The notes under the pieces are model-generated. The model was not told the origin of the DNA and searched no databases. It saw only the letters and a program-made list of their open reading frames with translations. The position numbers were made by a program, and so were the translations under genes. Below are positions 23,488-34,950 of a stretch of DNA of 64,000 nucleotides, in pieces. Position 1 is the stretch's first letter, and every line of letters starts with the position of its first letter. The DNA comes from Talaromyces rugulosus (Eukaryota; Ascomycota; Eurotiomycetes; Eurotiales; Trichocomaceae), in contig NC_049565.1 of NCBI RefSeq assembly GCF_013368755.1, positions 4,154,001-4,218,000 on the forward strand, given 5' to 3'.

Positions 23488-24512
23488 CTAGTCATCATAT
23501 CTAGGGGCATTATTCCACTCTGAAAATATAATTGGTAATTTTTCAGGTGTTTGGTCTGGAAAATTTTGACGGATCGCATCTGTCACTTCTCTATAAAGAA
23601 GTCTATACCCGTCGGCACTCAGATGGAGACCTGATGAAGTAAGTATCAATTTAAAGTTGCCACTAAATGGAAAACCTACCATCATATAAAAGTCTCTGAA
23701 ATACTTCATTCTTCTGAGTCTCTAGTGATCCCTCCAGTACCTGCCCTTCTTTCCATCCGGCTTCTCTCATAAAAGTCGACCAAATATCAACTCCAACGAG
23801 GTTCATTCTCCTTGCAACATCCAAACAAACCTCTGCATACTTCCTAGTATTCTCAGCCCGTCGGCGTAAAAATGGGAATCCCTTTTCTATATCAAGCTGG
23901 CTTTGTTGATGCTCGCAGATTGGAGGTGGAGTGACTATGATGATATTTGGGTTTTGCAGGCGCGTGACCGGGTGGTTGACAATGTGTTCGATATTGGCCT
24001 TGAATTCGTCTATGGAGACGTGTTGTCTCGAAGTCTGGTCAATGATGGAGTCATTGGCGCCAAAAAACAGCAGCTTTGCGAAATATTAGATATGGCATGA
24101 TTGCCGGAGGTATTTCATAAACAAAGGAGGAAAATTACCAGAAATCGCACGTGAGCAAGGTGTGGAGGTGGGAAGAACTGAGGATATATCAATCTTATAT
24201 TGGCAGTGTTGTATCCACTTAAAACTGGGTCAACTATGCTTGCATATCCACATAGTTACATTTTCGCATTGGGTTCTTACCTGAAGCCACGATTGATAAC
24301 ATCCAACCGGCGAGCGTAATCTTTTCGCCGATTAAAATAATCATCAATCAATTTAGGTAGAAGCACGACATACCATGTGCTAGAGCAGGAACAAACCCGA
24401 ACCCACTATCTTGGTTTGACGCACCCTGCGTGATCGAGTCGCCTAGCAGAATGAATTGATCAAAAGTGACCAGATCTCCGGCCAAGGCATCAGCGGGGCT
24501 GCTGTGAGACAT
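23488..24512 (-). CDS. SGNH/GDSL esterase, IAH1 (isoamyl acetate hydrolase) type
   Basis: Small ester hydrolase of the IAH1 branch of the SGNH fold. Minus-strand exons: 24512-24374, 24320-24281, 24217-24139, 24073-23680, 23630-23488; 264 residues. Each join is in frame and rebuilds the blocks: block I ILLGDSITQG (Ser26), block II GFSGYNT (Gly), block III FGANDS (Asn93) and block V DGLHLSADGY (Asp217, His220). No signal peptide, so probably cytosolic. IAH1 itself hydrolyses acetate esters. In this neighbourhood, beside an intracellular beta-mannosidase and a sugar transporter, removing O-acetyl groups from imported oligosaccharides (as on acetylated mannan) is an attractive but unproven role. 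Confidence 0.88.
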
Positions 24513-24830
24513 GACAGCAGAGATGTCTCGCGACAGACGAGGGCCTATTAAGATTGTAAGTATTAAACCCTGCAAATGACAGGCTAGGCCACAATTATTT
24601 TCCCTTTCCTTTCTTTTTTTTGGGTTCGGGGCAAGCTGACAGCCTGAAGAGTTAAAAATAATATCATCCCGCACCCCACACCTGAAAGTGCGGGTCTTGG
24701 CATTGGTGCTGACTTTAGGGAACATTGGGTGTGGGGGATGTAACTTGCATTACTAGTACGGAGTACTTTTTATACCCTAAGATACCTCTCTATAAAGCTA
24801 TACACAAGATGTGAGCTATTTCACGGTTGT
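24513..24830. promoter_or_regulatory. Divergent esterase/sugar-transporter promoter with CreA-like sites
   Basis: 318 nt shared by two divergent genes of the carbohydrate cluster. Two GTGGGG sequences match the CreA consensus SYGGRG (24672-24679 on the minus strand, 24731-24736 on the plus strand). A TATAAAG element at about 24791 lies 40 nt before the transporter ATG. Carbon-catabolite control is therefore plausible, but short sites like these occur by chance. Confidence 0.35.
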
Positions 24831-26522
24831 ATGAATTTTCTCTCCATTGAAACCAAAGCCATGTCCGGGATCAATAAGGAAACCGTGTCTCATTTCGAGA
24901 TGTCTAAAGACACAACCCTGCAGGCTGAAATGAGGGCTGAAGTGCTCCTTTCACCGCCAAAGAAATTCTCTAAGGCAGCGATACAGCTATATTTTTTTAT
25001 GCTCTTGGCCTACTGCAGTAAGCAACCCCCGCAAACTCAGTCGGCCGACCGTAGATATTGACGATAGTAGACTCATGGGGCACCGGGTTTGACTCCTCAC
25101 TCATGTCGGCCATGAACAGCAGTGACCGCTGGCACAGCGACCTGGGCGTGCCCAAGACCGGCAGCCTCCTTGGCATTGTAACCGCTATCTATACCATTGG
25201 TAACATGGTAGGATCATTCGTCGCTGGACCAGCTGGTGATCGCTGGGGACGGAAGGTCGGCATGGTGATTGGCAACACAATCACGTTGGTCGGCGCCATA
25301 GTACTATTTTCAGCTGGAAATTACCATGCTTTCCTTGCCGGCCGCTTCCTGACCGGCTTTGGTCTCGCTATCAGCCGGTCCTCAGCACCATCGTGGGTGG
25401 CCGAAATGAGTCCCCCGCAATGGCGCGGTCCGGCCGTCATGTTGTACAACTCGCTCTGGCTGATCGGTGCCATTATTGCCAGTGCAATTGCGTTTGCATC
25501 GGGTCCAATTCAGTCGTCGCTCTCTTGGAGATTACCATTAATCTTGCAGGTAGTGCCTACATCGATTGTTTTACTTGGGGTTTGGTTCTTGCCAGAGTCA
25601 CCCCGATGGTTGATTGCCAATGATCGCTTAGATGATGCTCGTCGTATCTTAACCAAATATCATGCAGACGGTGATGAGAATTCTGGTCTTGTTTCGCTTG
25701 AGATTATTGAAATGCAAGACAGTATCAAACTGGAGGCGTCTGATAAACGCTGGTACGACTACTCGGAGTTTGTCACCACGCGGGGAAATCGGTATCGCCT
25801 GTTTATGGTTATTTCAATCGGAGTGATTGGTATTGCCTCATTTTTCAAGTTTTATTACCAACACGTCTGACTTACTCTTGCTTTTAGGTCAATGGGGTGG
25901 CAGCAACCTCACTGGGTATTACCTAGCCAACAACCTTCGCAATATTGGCATTACAGCCCAAAACCGTCTATTGGTGTACAACATGGCATACTACATTTCG
26001 GCATTAGGTGGGGCGAGCATTGGCTCGTTACTTTCGAATAAGGTCGGTCGTCGGCCGCAACTCCTCTTCGGGTGTTTGTCGATGAGTGCATGTTTAGTTG
26101 CTCTAATTGGCGTGACATCACAATACCACAAGGGACAATCATCATCCCTCTCCAATTTGACTATTGCCTTTATCTTCTTCGTCGGCATTTTCCACTCCGG
26201 GGGCGTGAATCCTCTGGTAGTTGCGTATCCCGTGGAATGTCTGCACACGAATACACGTTCGAAGGGCATGGGGATTAATAATCTAGTTCTCAATGCGGCA
26301 GAATTTGTGAATACGTATGCGGCGCCCATTGCACTGGCGAATATTGCCTGGAAGATTTATATTGTGTATGCGGTCTGGAATATTGTACAAGCTGTTTGGG
26401 TGTATTTGTTTTTTGTTGAGACTAAGGATAGGACTTTGGAGGAGATGGATGAGATTTTCACGGCGAAGAACCCTGTTAAGGCATCTTTGAGGGATGTATC
26501 TAATTTTGATGGAGGGATATAG
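24831..26522 (+). CDS. MFS sugar transporter (lactose-permease-like)
   Basis: Sugar porter family membrane protein with 12 predicted helices, 527 residues. Exons: 24831-25017, 25068-25829, 25888-26522. The first acceptor could be TAG at 25067 or TAG at 25070, which differ by one residue. Signatures are GDRWGRK (loop 2-3), PESPRWLIA after helix 6, NKVGRRPQLL (loop 8-9) and VETKDRTLEEMDEIF at the end, the standard sugar-porter set; GQWGGSNLTGYYL in helix 7 is like fungal lactose/cellodextrin-type permeases. A second in-frame ATG at 24861 has the better context. It probably imports a mono- or oligosaccharide for the intracellular enzymes encoded beside it. Confidence 0.9.
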
Positions 26523-26756
26523 TCATTAGCCGTAATTTGCCAAATTAAACACATAATTAATCTATTATCCCACAAGACAACTCCCGAAATAGACCTAGAA
26601 ATTAACAAGGTTCAGTAATCTTACCCAATTCAAGTGTTCTAAAGGCCTAGGGGGTAGTTATATAGGATTGACCATTGTACGATATCGAATGCTAAGATAG
26701 AATCAAATTTTCGTATAAATTGAGCATATAATATCCGATAACTTCCCAGAGGAAGT

Positions 26757-28301
26757 TCATGAGTTAACTATCTCGATACCCTCCGAATGACTAACATGAA
26801 ACAACTTCATCTCCTCAAATGTTGTCGCCGGGACCTTACTGTCATGAATGTACACATCACTAATAGTCACATCGCTAACTATCGATGACTCATTGTACCC
26901 TGCCAAATACGCATCGCCTTTGCCCTGCTGCCGTGCCCGAATATTCTTAATCGTCAAATCTTTCAACGGCCCAACACCCTGACCCGCATCGTCGACATAA
27001 ATCGCCATCCACGTCGCTTTCCCGGCTGGCGACCCCGATAACCTCTCAATATCAATGTTTTCAAAAGTAATATTACTCGCGATTTCGGAGCCAAACTTGT
27101 GATGAATGCCGATGCCAACACCAGCTTTGTATGTGACGCTGTCCCGGAAAGTCACATTATCCTGTACATCCCACACGCCTTCCCCGATTTTGTAGGAGAA
27201 GCACAGCGTCCAGGCAAGGCAGTCTTCAAACAACACATCCCGCAACTCCCGCGGCGCGTACGGATAAGGTACGGTAGTGTGCACGTTATACTGCCATGTC
27301 TTCGCCGAGTAGGAATCGTCATTGGCAATCGCAATCGAGCGGCGCACTGTCACCCGCGTCGACTCGATGACATCGATCCCGTCATCCTGAGTGACGTCCT
27401 GCCTATCTAGAATCTTGAGATTCGTCAACAGCGCATCGGTGACCTGGATCGGTGTGACAGCCCAAAACGAGCTGTCACGTACAAGGACCCCATCGTAGGT
27501 GAAATTCGTTGTACCAACGGGCACTACCAGGTCAGCCATGAACTTGGCCTTGCGTGTATTATACCCATTCCCATCAATAGTGCCGCGGCCATAGAGTTTA
27601 ATATTGGTCGAGTTGATTTCTGTCTGGATCCACCATGTGCCGTCGTACAGGTCGGCCTTGTTGTAGAGGGTTGTATAGTCGCTTGGATTTCCTGAGAAGC
27701 GCAGCACCGCGCCGCCAGCAATATACAATGAAGTGTGGTTACGGAGCATCAGGTTGCCAATTGTATATAGGCCTGCGGGCACGTAGACGGTACTCCCTGG
27801 CTTCTCGGCTGCTGCGTCCATGGCGGCTTGAATACCCTTTGTCAACGATTTCCCAGTATTATCTGCGTCGTAGTCGAGTACATTATAAATAGTCGAGCCT
27901 GAGCTAGCAGGCACATCGACCTCGCTTGGATCAAGTAAAACGACAAATTCCTTCTCGTCATTAATCTTAACAATCAGATAATGTGCCTTTGTAAGGGAGA
28001 ACACAAGCTCATTGCCCTCCGTTTTCGCTGATATGGGTAGTTTTGCTGGAGAGATGGAGTAAGATGTGATGCTATCTCCCGCCGTAAGCGCAATGCGGAA
28101 TTCGGTATCATATCCCTCATCCATGGATACCTGCACGTAGTCATAGCCAGCATAGCTGACAGTGTATGCGTACGTGCCGTTTACTTTGAGTGAGAAGTGT
28201 GCGGATTTGTCGTAGATGGAAGGCCGGGGATAGCTGACGAAGGAAGCGTGAATAGAGGAGATTAGGAGCGCCAGGATGGCGAGGAAGGGTTGGAAGATCA
28301 T
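26757..28301 (-). CDS. Secreted right-handed beta-helix protein, GH28/pectate-lyase-3-like
   Basis: 514-residue single-exon protein with a clear signal peptide (MIFQPFLAILALLISSIHAS). Residues about 20-130 form a beta-rich N-terminal domain, then YNVLDYDADNTGKSLTKGIQAA starts the parallel beta-helix as in pectate_lyase_3/GH28-type enzymes. In the helix DDGIDV (about 303-308) and ANDDS (about 326-330) sit where GH28 enzymes carry NTDG and QDD, so acidic catalytic residues may be present. The GH28 GHG and RIK motifs are not visible. The N-terminal domain plus helix also recalls GH49 dextranases. The substrate is therefore unclear: an extracellular polysaccharide. A TATAAAT on the minus strand lies about 85 nt before the ATG. 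It faces the sugar transporter gene tail to tail. Confidence 0.8.
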   Translation of the reverse strand: MIFQPFLAILALLISSIHASFVSYPRPSIYDKSAHFSLKVNGTYAYTVSYAGYDYVQVSMDEGYDTEFRIALTAGDSITSYSISPAKLPISAKTEGNELVFSLTKAHYLIVKINDEKEFVVLLDPSEVDVPASSGSTIYNVLDYDADNTGKSLTKGIQAAMDAAAEKPGSTVYVPAGLYTIGNLMLRNHTSLYIAGGAVLRFSGNPSDYTTLYNKADLYDGTWWIQTEINSTNIKLYGRGTIDGNGYNTRKAKFMADLVVPVGTTNFTYDGVLVRDSSFWAVTPIQVTDALLTNLKILDRQDVTQDDGIDVIESTRVTVRRSIAIANDDSYSAKTWQYNVHTTVPYPYAPRELRDVLFEDCLAWTLCFSYKIGEGVWDVQDNVTFRDSVTYKAGVGIGIHHKFGSEIASNITFENIDIERLSGSPAGKATWMAIYVDDAGQGVGPLKDLTIKNIRARQQGKGDAYLAGYNESSIVSDVTISDVYIHDSKVPATTFEEMKLFHVSHSEGIEIVNS

Positions 28302-28896
28302 CTTTTCTCTCTCTTTCTCTCTGTTTTCCTTTGCCTCTCTTTGATTTTTGGAATTTGAGTGATGACAGCACTATGAGTTTAATTTATATTCGTGGCATCG
28401 ATTGGCTCGGTGCTGATTGTAGCCCCCATCAATTGATGTCAGCTCAGCCAGCTTCAAGCGGCTAGAGCTGCCAAGCCAAAGATTACTATACAGATCATAT
28501 CGATAAATCAACTTACGTTGAAATTTATATTCAAGCTCACAAATATCAATAATCTACATGAAAATTGATTATTATCCATCAATTGATAAGGTCAACTGGT
28601 ACAGCGAGGTAGCAAAAGTTTGAGTCCGATGGTAAAAATCATGTACGGCGTACGTAGCGCACGCACGCGTTTTAGGTTTGGATTCAAGCATTTAGCCCCC
28701 CAAGTCTCAACTTTTGGATACGTATTGAACATATCGCCAAGACCCATTCCAGATAAAGCCGCATGTAGCGCACTCATCCCGCAGCATCCCGCAGTCCATC
28801 TTTGGTACAGCGGCGCTGCGGGATAAGGTTAACCTTGGGTTGTGACACCAGTCCGTCAGTGGAGCTTCAAAATAACCTAAAAATAGGTACGTAAAA
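28302..28896. other. Intergenic region upstream of the beta-helix gene
   Basis: No gene supported. Proximal 100 nt serve as promoter of the beta-helix gene (CT-rich leader, TATAAAT). The rest is AT-rich. Confidence 0.4.
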
Positions 28897-28928
28897 ATAT
28901 ACAATAGCTAGGATTCGCTAGTGGTCAT
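28897..28928 (-). pseudogene. 5S rRNA 3'-end relic
   Basis: 32 nt match the last part of the intact 5S gene of this window (12848-12879), from helix I back through the ACCAGCGAATCCC region. There are five differences, all of the C-to-T or G-to-A type. The rest of the 5S sequence is absent. An A run (T run in the transcript sense) precedes it like the terminator of the intact gene. Confidence 0.6.
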
Positions 28929-29523
28929 CTCGTGGTAAGACCAAGGCCTGCAAGTAGATCAGCCGTCCGATCTACTGAAAATGAGGCTAGTAGTCGCGGT
29001 CTGTATAAGAATAGAGTGAGCGCTGCTTTAGTATTGTACGACCCGTGTAAGGAAAGCAAATGCACTTTAGATAGGACAAGAGGTAATGGAGTAAGAACAA
29101 GGTGGGAATCCTACAGAACTAACACAAGGTCCTCACAGAGCCACTCGGCTAGACTACTATAATTAATCATTAGATGTGATCAATAGCTCTGAAATATTAA
29201 CCTTTTAGCTCCTGCACATAGCCACGTTAAAGGTTTATTGATTACTCTCTAGTATAAGCCCTCAAAAAGAACAGCTAGGATACTACCTCCGACATTGCTA
29301 CCTTAGAGATTCTCTAGCTTAAACTATTATATAACTAGAAGATGGCCCTAGGATATCATTTATACCGAAATAGGTTACGTGACAATCATTAATTAAAAAG
29401 TTTCGGCCCCCGCATTGAGTGGACCTCCTCCCATAACAGGTCACTATAGTAAAAGTTTGGCTGCCATAGATTAAAGCATGGGAGGCCAGGACGCCTCAAA
29501 CTCGGAGCAATTGGTCTTGAAAG
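28929..29523. other. Gene-free region next to 5S relic
   Basis: About 600 nt without a supported gene. The sequence between 28930 and 29160 is less AT-rich than its surroundings and has no obvious function; it may be decayed mobile-element DNA, but I see no terminal repeats or coding remains. Confidence 0.3.
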
Positions 29524-31695
29524 TCAGCAGTCTAATTGTGTAAATGAAGACAAAAACATTTCCAGACCATTGAAATCCTCCAGTTCACTTATGAAGGAAA
29601 TATGTTGATCTGGTCGCAATAGAACCATACATCCCTCTGGATGGATGCCAAACGATTTATATAACTCTCCACCCCCAGGTTGATGGTAGAATTCATTATC
29701 TACTAAGGCCCGGCCAAAGTTGATGCCGCCGTATTTACTTTCAGGCCGAAAGATCTCTGGCAGATCAAAGAAGTCAATGCTGTTTCTGCATGCAGAGTGC
29801 AGCAGGTACACAACAATGGGCTCAATGTCTCCTTTCATCTCTCTTGCAGTTTTAAACCTATGAAAATATGATTCCTTGCAAGATAGAGAATCGGCTAAGT
29901 TGCGAACACGAGCCATTTGCGATTTATTGACAATATCACCTCCGAATATGATCAGGTTCCATTGTCCCGTACTTCGGAAAAGCTCGTGGAGGTGACAGGA
30001 TTGCGAGTCAATCTGTTGTAAGACCAGCTTGCTCGGAATTCGAGTACCTACTCGTATATTTTCAGCAAGGTATTGTTTGCTAAAATAAGATATTTCATAA
30101 GGTCCGTCGGTGTTGCAGATGGTGGAAGTGACGAGGAGGTTTGGAGAATATGATACTGCGAGGCCAGATGCCGAAGAGTTTTCCTCTTCAAGGGCTCTTC
30201 TGTGGTCCTCACCAAAGGTGCCTTGCAAAGAGCTTTGAAGGTCTCTAGTGCTGCACATGGCGTGGCAAATGCGACGGTCGAACTGAAGTAGCCGTTCTGC
30301 CACTGGCAATCTCTCTTGCTGGTATGTGTCTAAAATATTTGGAGTTAAGGAACCCTGAATCACAGAAGCAAGCTTCCAGCCGAGATTGTATGTATCTTGC
30401 ATACTGACATTCATCCCCTGGCCCGCTTTGGGTGAGTGGGTATGACATGCGTCGCCAGCAAGGAATATACGATTATGGTGCGAAATCTTTGGGCAGATTC
30501 TCTGGCCAACCTGAAATTGGGTTAGCACACTCTGAGGATCACGCTGTGGAGGCAATAGCTACCCTGTAAACTGTGGACCATATAGTGTTTTTCGCCTTCA
30601 AAGAATATGGCTTCATGATCGCCTCCACCTGGCGCAAGATAATCCCCGGATCTTTCTCCATGTTATACTGATCGGCCATGGTGAGTGGAAGCTGAACATA
30701 TACTCGGACAAGTTGCCCCTCCCGTGGAATCATCATGAGATTGCCGAATTTCGATTTCACAATAAATCTCTTTCGTATATCAGCTGTAAGGAATACCACT
30801 GTCAGCAACATCAACAATGCAGGACGCCAGATAACCTAGGTAACTAACGGAAGTTCGTAATAGGGACAATGTCTAAGACACCCCAGTAATGATCAAAGCT
30901 TTGTCCTTCCAGCTTTAGACCGAGTTGCTTTCGGAGCCAACTGTGAGCTCCATCACAACCTAACACATACTTTGCTTCAACTTCCGTACCCGACCGTCCA
31001 TGCCGTAAGTCGCTATTATGAGGCTGCATTCCATCATCGCTGCTAGTGCTTGGAGTAGAAATACCGCTATCGTGAGGTGATTCATAACTTGTACGAAGAG
31101 GAGTATCCAAAGCCATCCGAATTGGGTAGGTGCTGTGATCTTCAATACAAGAGTAATCAATATCCAACGATGTGGGCTTGGTTTCTCGTCTTATGTCAAT
31201 ATTATCACGAGACTGAACAAGCTCTAACACGATGTCTTCAATCCGGCCTTGACCAAGAGTCGATTCGTAGAACCGAGACCACCCGGCCTTCGAATTTGGC
31301 GCTATGCTGTCTCTTCGGATAGGACCATCGACTGAATCGCACTATATACGTGCAATTAGGAGATATCACCAACAAGATTCCACACTGCCTTACCCATAAA
31401 CAAATCTCTACCGTATGGTTTGCTTCCGCCCAGACCTTGTCGGCGAGTCCAAAGCTGTCTAGGATCTCCAACGTTCGGCTTTCCAACCCATCCGCACGGC
31501 CATTGGTCCTGTGGTCGGATTGTTCGTCAATCAACAAGGTCTTCACTCCAGTCTGTGCCATCCATGCCGCGGCCATTAACCTGTCCACTGGAATTTAAGC
31601 AACCTTAATAGGAAAAAATGGTATAGCCACTTAGTAACTTACCCAGCTGGCCCAGCCCCAACAATCAAAAGGTCGACTTGTATCTTATCACTCAT
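29524..31695 (-). CDS. FAD-dependent aromatic monooxygenase (phenol 2-monooxygenase type)
   Basis: Group A flavin hydroxylase, 646 residues. Minus-strand exons: 31695-31643, 31580-31394, 31341-30849, 30783-30563, 30510-29524; introns 52-65 nt, all GT-AG. Joining exons 1-2 restores the FAD motif LLIVGAGPAGLMAA (residues 10-23). GCDGAHSWLRK (about 208-218) is the DG motif, and FLAGDACHTHSPKAGQGMN (about 335-353) is the second FAD (GD) motif. The C-terminal 200 residues fit the thioredoxin-like dimerisation domain of phenol hydroxylases. It should hydroxylate a phenolic ring ortho to a hydroxyl group using NADPH and O2. It is divergent from a catechol-type O-methyltransferase 787 nt away, and together they suit a hydroxylate-then-methylate sequence. 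Confidence 0.9.
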
Positions 31696-32482
31696 TTTAA
31701 GCTGCATTTGCCAATTGCCGTAAATTTCCGAGGAACTCTATGCTTCTGAAATGTAAGCTTTTATGTAGCCTTGTAAAGGTGTTAGTGGATAGTAACGTGA
31801 GCTGGAAATACCTTGCTGTTTGCGGCTGTCACTTGCCTAGACATCCACCAATCTACCAGTAGGACAGGAACGTGTAGAAGGCTTGCGTAACACTAAATAG
31901 GCCAAGTACCATATACCATATCCTGAGGGATCTTCTCTCCCTACTTCATAACCCGAGCCACCATTTATAGAACTTATGCTTAGTAAACTTAGTCTAGAAA
32001 ATTTTGTGTACTATATGCAAATTAACATCATTACACGGCACTATCAAAAAGCGGGAAAATGGGAAATGTTTGCAGATTTGACGTAGGTGGGTCGAAGTGG
32101 ACCATGAAAGTGGAGCGGAGCCACTTACAAGAAAAGCTTTACTGTTTGCAAAATATGTAGTAGTACTATAAGGGTTTGGTGACATGGAATGCTGTCGTGT
32201 AGAGTGCACTGGTCAGACTAAAATCCATGTACCCGCCGTAACACAGTGCATCATTAAGCCTACTGAGAATTGGGATCTAAGTGAACCCGGTGGCTGGCTG
32301 TTTTCGGGCTTCTCCCCAACCAACAGCCATCTTCCTGGAAGCGGGCACGTTTACTCATAAGAGAAGAGCGGATTTCTTTCAATTATATCTATAGCCAACT
32401 GTAGAGTAAAAATTCCATACACTCTCTGGCTCTATACAAAATCACTACTTTTTGTTGTTACACCCTACTATTTACGGTGAAG
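31696..32482. promoter_or_regulatory. Divergent promoter, monooxygenase / O-methyltransferase
   Basis: 787 nt between divergent starts, AT-rich, no gene supported. The arrangement suggests joint control of the two enzymes; I recognise no specific regulator site. Confidence 0.35.
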
Positions 32483-33398
32483 ATGCCTTCGGTCGACAGC
32501 TTTTATAAGCCCGAAGAGGCTATCTTTGTAAGTACAAGTTTAAGCATTGAGTGCACCAGAAGCCTCCACAGTATACTAATGTGGCCGGACAGTACAATGA
32601 TGGAAGAGAACAGCAATTGCTCAATTTTATCAAAACGCACCCTAGACGATCCCAAATGGAAGGCTCCCCAGAGGTCGTGCTCGCGGCGATCGATGAATTT
32701 GGACAGACTCAAAACTTCCTTATGAATGTTGGCAGGCACAAAGGAAAAATAATTTGCGATCTGATCGCCAAGGAAAAACCCAAGACCATCCTTGAAATCG
32801 GTGGGTATGTTGGATACTCTGCAATTTTGTTCGGGGACGCCCTTCGAAAAGCCGGTGGTCAGAAATATATCAGCTTAGAGTTGAATCCTGAATTTGCCTC
32901 AGTCACTCGCGCTTTGGCTACTATTGCTGGATTGCAGGATGTTGTGGAAGTTTTGGAAGGACCATGCCGGAACTCTCTAAGAAAACTCGCAAAGAACGAC
33001 AGGGGTGTGAAGCACTGGGACCTGGTCTTTTTAGATCATGCCAAGTTGTCGTACTTGAATGACCTGAAACTCTGCGAAGAACTGGGTATGATTGCTCCAG
33101 GCTCGATTGTTGTCGCAGATGATATGTATCGACCGGGTAATCCGCCGTATTCTAAATATGTGCGGGCTTCACCTGCGTCGAAGACGGAGGCGGTCGCTCC
33201 ATTTGTTGGTGGCATTTTGGACGATTGTGTATCTTTGGGCAACCCGTCATTGGTATATAAAACGGTTCTGCTTGAAGGATTGGAGCCTACGGGGCAATCA
33301 GTAAGTGTTGTCTGAATCCATTCATGAGGTTTTGTTGATATCTAATATCAGAACAGGACGCAGTGGAGATATCGTACTGTACTGACACTGCAGCCTAA
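32483..33398 (+). CDS. Catechol-type SAM O-methyltransferase
   Basis: 264-residue COMT-fold methyltransferase. Exons: 32483-32527, 32593-33300, 33357-33398. The first intron is 65 nt and joins EEAIF to YNDGREQQLL, as in fungal COMT-like proteins; a closer acceptor would give a 32-nt intron, too short. The third exon codes DAVEISYCTDTAA; without it the frame would stop at a GTAAGT donor. SAM-binding site: ILEIGGYVGYSAI (about 81-93) and ISLELNPEFA. The metal/catalytic region is VFLDHAKLSYLNDL and VVADDMYRPGNPPY. It should methylate one hydroxyl of a catechol, possibly the product of the divergent monooxygenase. Confidence 0.88.
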
Positions 33399-34950
33399 TT
33401 GCGTGGTTTGATAATTGAAATACTTCTCTCCCTATACTATCGAATAAAGCAAGCCCTAGTGTTCTATCTAGACAGGCTAGTAACTATTTACACCCCGATT
33501 GCTTATGTTTATTTAAAATAGATGACCCAGAGATAGCCTGAAATCAATAATTTTTATTTTATTTTAATAAAGATCATTGATTAGTTTCCATATACAATTG
33601 TTATGTAAAGCTTTTCAAATCAGAATTTGCTCAAAACATTCTTGTCAATTTCCATTTCTCATGACTTTAGGGCGGGGTAGCTGAGCTGGTGCTCATACCG
33701 GGCGACTCGCATAGTTAGGGGTGGGTCATGGTTGCACGAATACCTCCACAAGGCGCAATTCCGTATGCCTGACGACATAATCTCCTGTGTGCCCACTAAG
33801 CCGTTTCCAGAGAATTCCTTCTCAGCTCTTCCCCGTCGATGATGTCTTGCATTAGACTATATTCCATATAGAACGGAGTATGTACTCTGTACGCTTTAGG
33901 CTCTTCCCGTCCCGTCTGGGGTCGAACCCATGTTTGCTTGCTTCTAGTCCCTAATGACATCATCTCCATGACCGAGTTCCACTCGAGCTGTTTTCATGCA
34001 CGTTAGCATAGACTTTGCTAGGAGAATTTATGGATTCGAATGATTCTCTCTAGGAGGGATAATATTCTAATTGAAATGGCCAATCCGTCACTTTATTCAT
34101 TAGTATGATCTAATCGCTTTGCCGCTCGTAATTCCCATTAATTGCAGGGGGATTGTCGTTCTCGGGCTATATATGACAATATCCGGATGTAGGGAGCTAA
34201 TCCTATTCAGTAAACCTTACATGGAGCTGTCAAAATATAGACTTCTCCCAACCACAGTCAGTAGTGCCTTTCCCCACGAAGGTGTAATCTGGCTCTAGGG
34301 TGCAGGTCAGAAGTACGGGTGCGGTTTCGGCCCACAAAAATTAGTATGGGGGAATATAAAGTGTGCACAATGCCATTGCTTGTGATCGATGACACTGAAA
34401 TTTGGTAATGGAATTCAATGGAACGCCCTATGGCAACTACTGGGAAAATGGAATTGAGGCAAGAGTGCAAGGCACACTTATTTTCTATTCGTAATGTTCC
34501 AAAAACGCAGCTGTTTATCCGGGTGTGTTAGTATAAGAGACTGGTTGACGACTACCAATGTCGATTTTAACAAGGTTGTGTTAAGACGGTCCGTTGTGGA
34601 ACTGGTCATACTGTAAGGTTTGCATCATGTACGCCCCGGTCGATTTCTTTTTTACTGCATGCGTCGGCTCCGATTTTTACTTGAAGAGCGGTCTCTCCAC
34701 ATACTGGCCATTTCCCTATATAGAAGTTATTAGGAGAAGAGTGACGTCCTCGAATTACGCGCCTACAGTAAGCATAGAGGTAGATTGCATAACTGAATTG
34801 CCACTGGATGTTGGATGTTGGACATTTAAGTAACTGAGAAGAATCCTCGCGCTACGTTCCAGTATCACCTAAGCCTCCATCCAATGAAGCGAGAATACAA
34901 GTCAAACTAGTCGGTGTTGTCAATCCTTTCTGAGATTCTTCCCATACACT
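33399..34950. other. Intergenic region between O-methyltransferase and laccase genes
   Basis: About 1.55 kb without a supported gene. Tested for tRNA because of A-box- and B-box-like strings near 33670 and 33930; no cloverleaf could be drawn. Short open frames here lack recognisable domains. Unusually long for a promoter inside a compact cluster. Confidence 0.4.

Noticed and set aside
28929..29523. Transposon remnant
   Set aside because: No terminal repeats, target duplications or coding remains of transposase or reverse transcriptase could be seen.
33660..33960. Possible tRNA: TAGCTGAGCTGGT and GGTCGAACCC strings
   Set aside because: The A-box-like and B-box-like strings are about 260 nt apart and no cloverleaf or acceptor stem can be formed around either.
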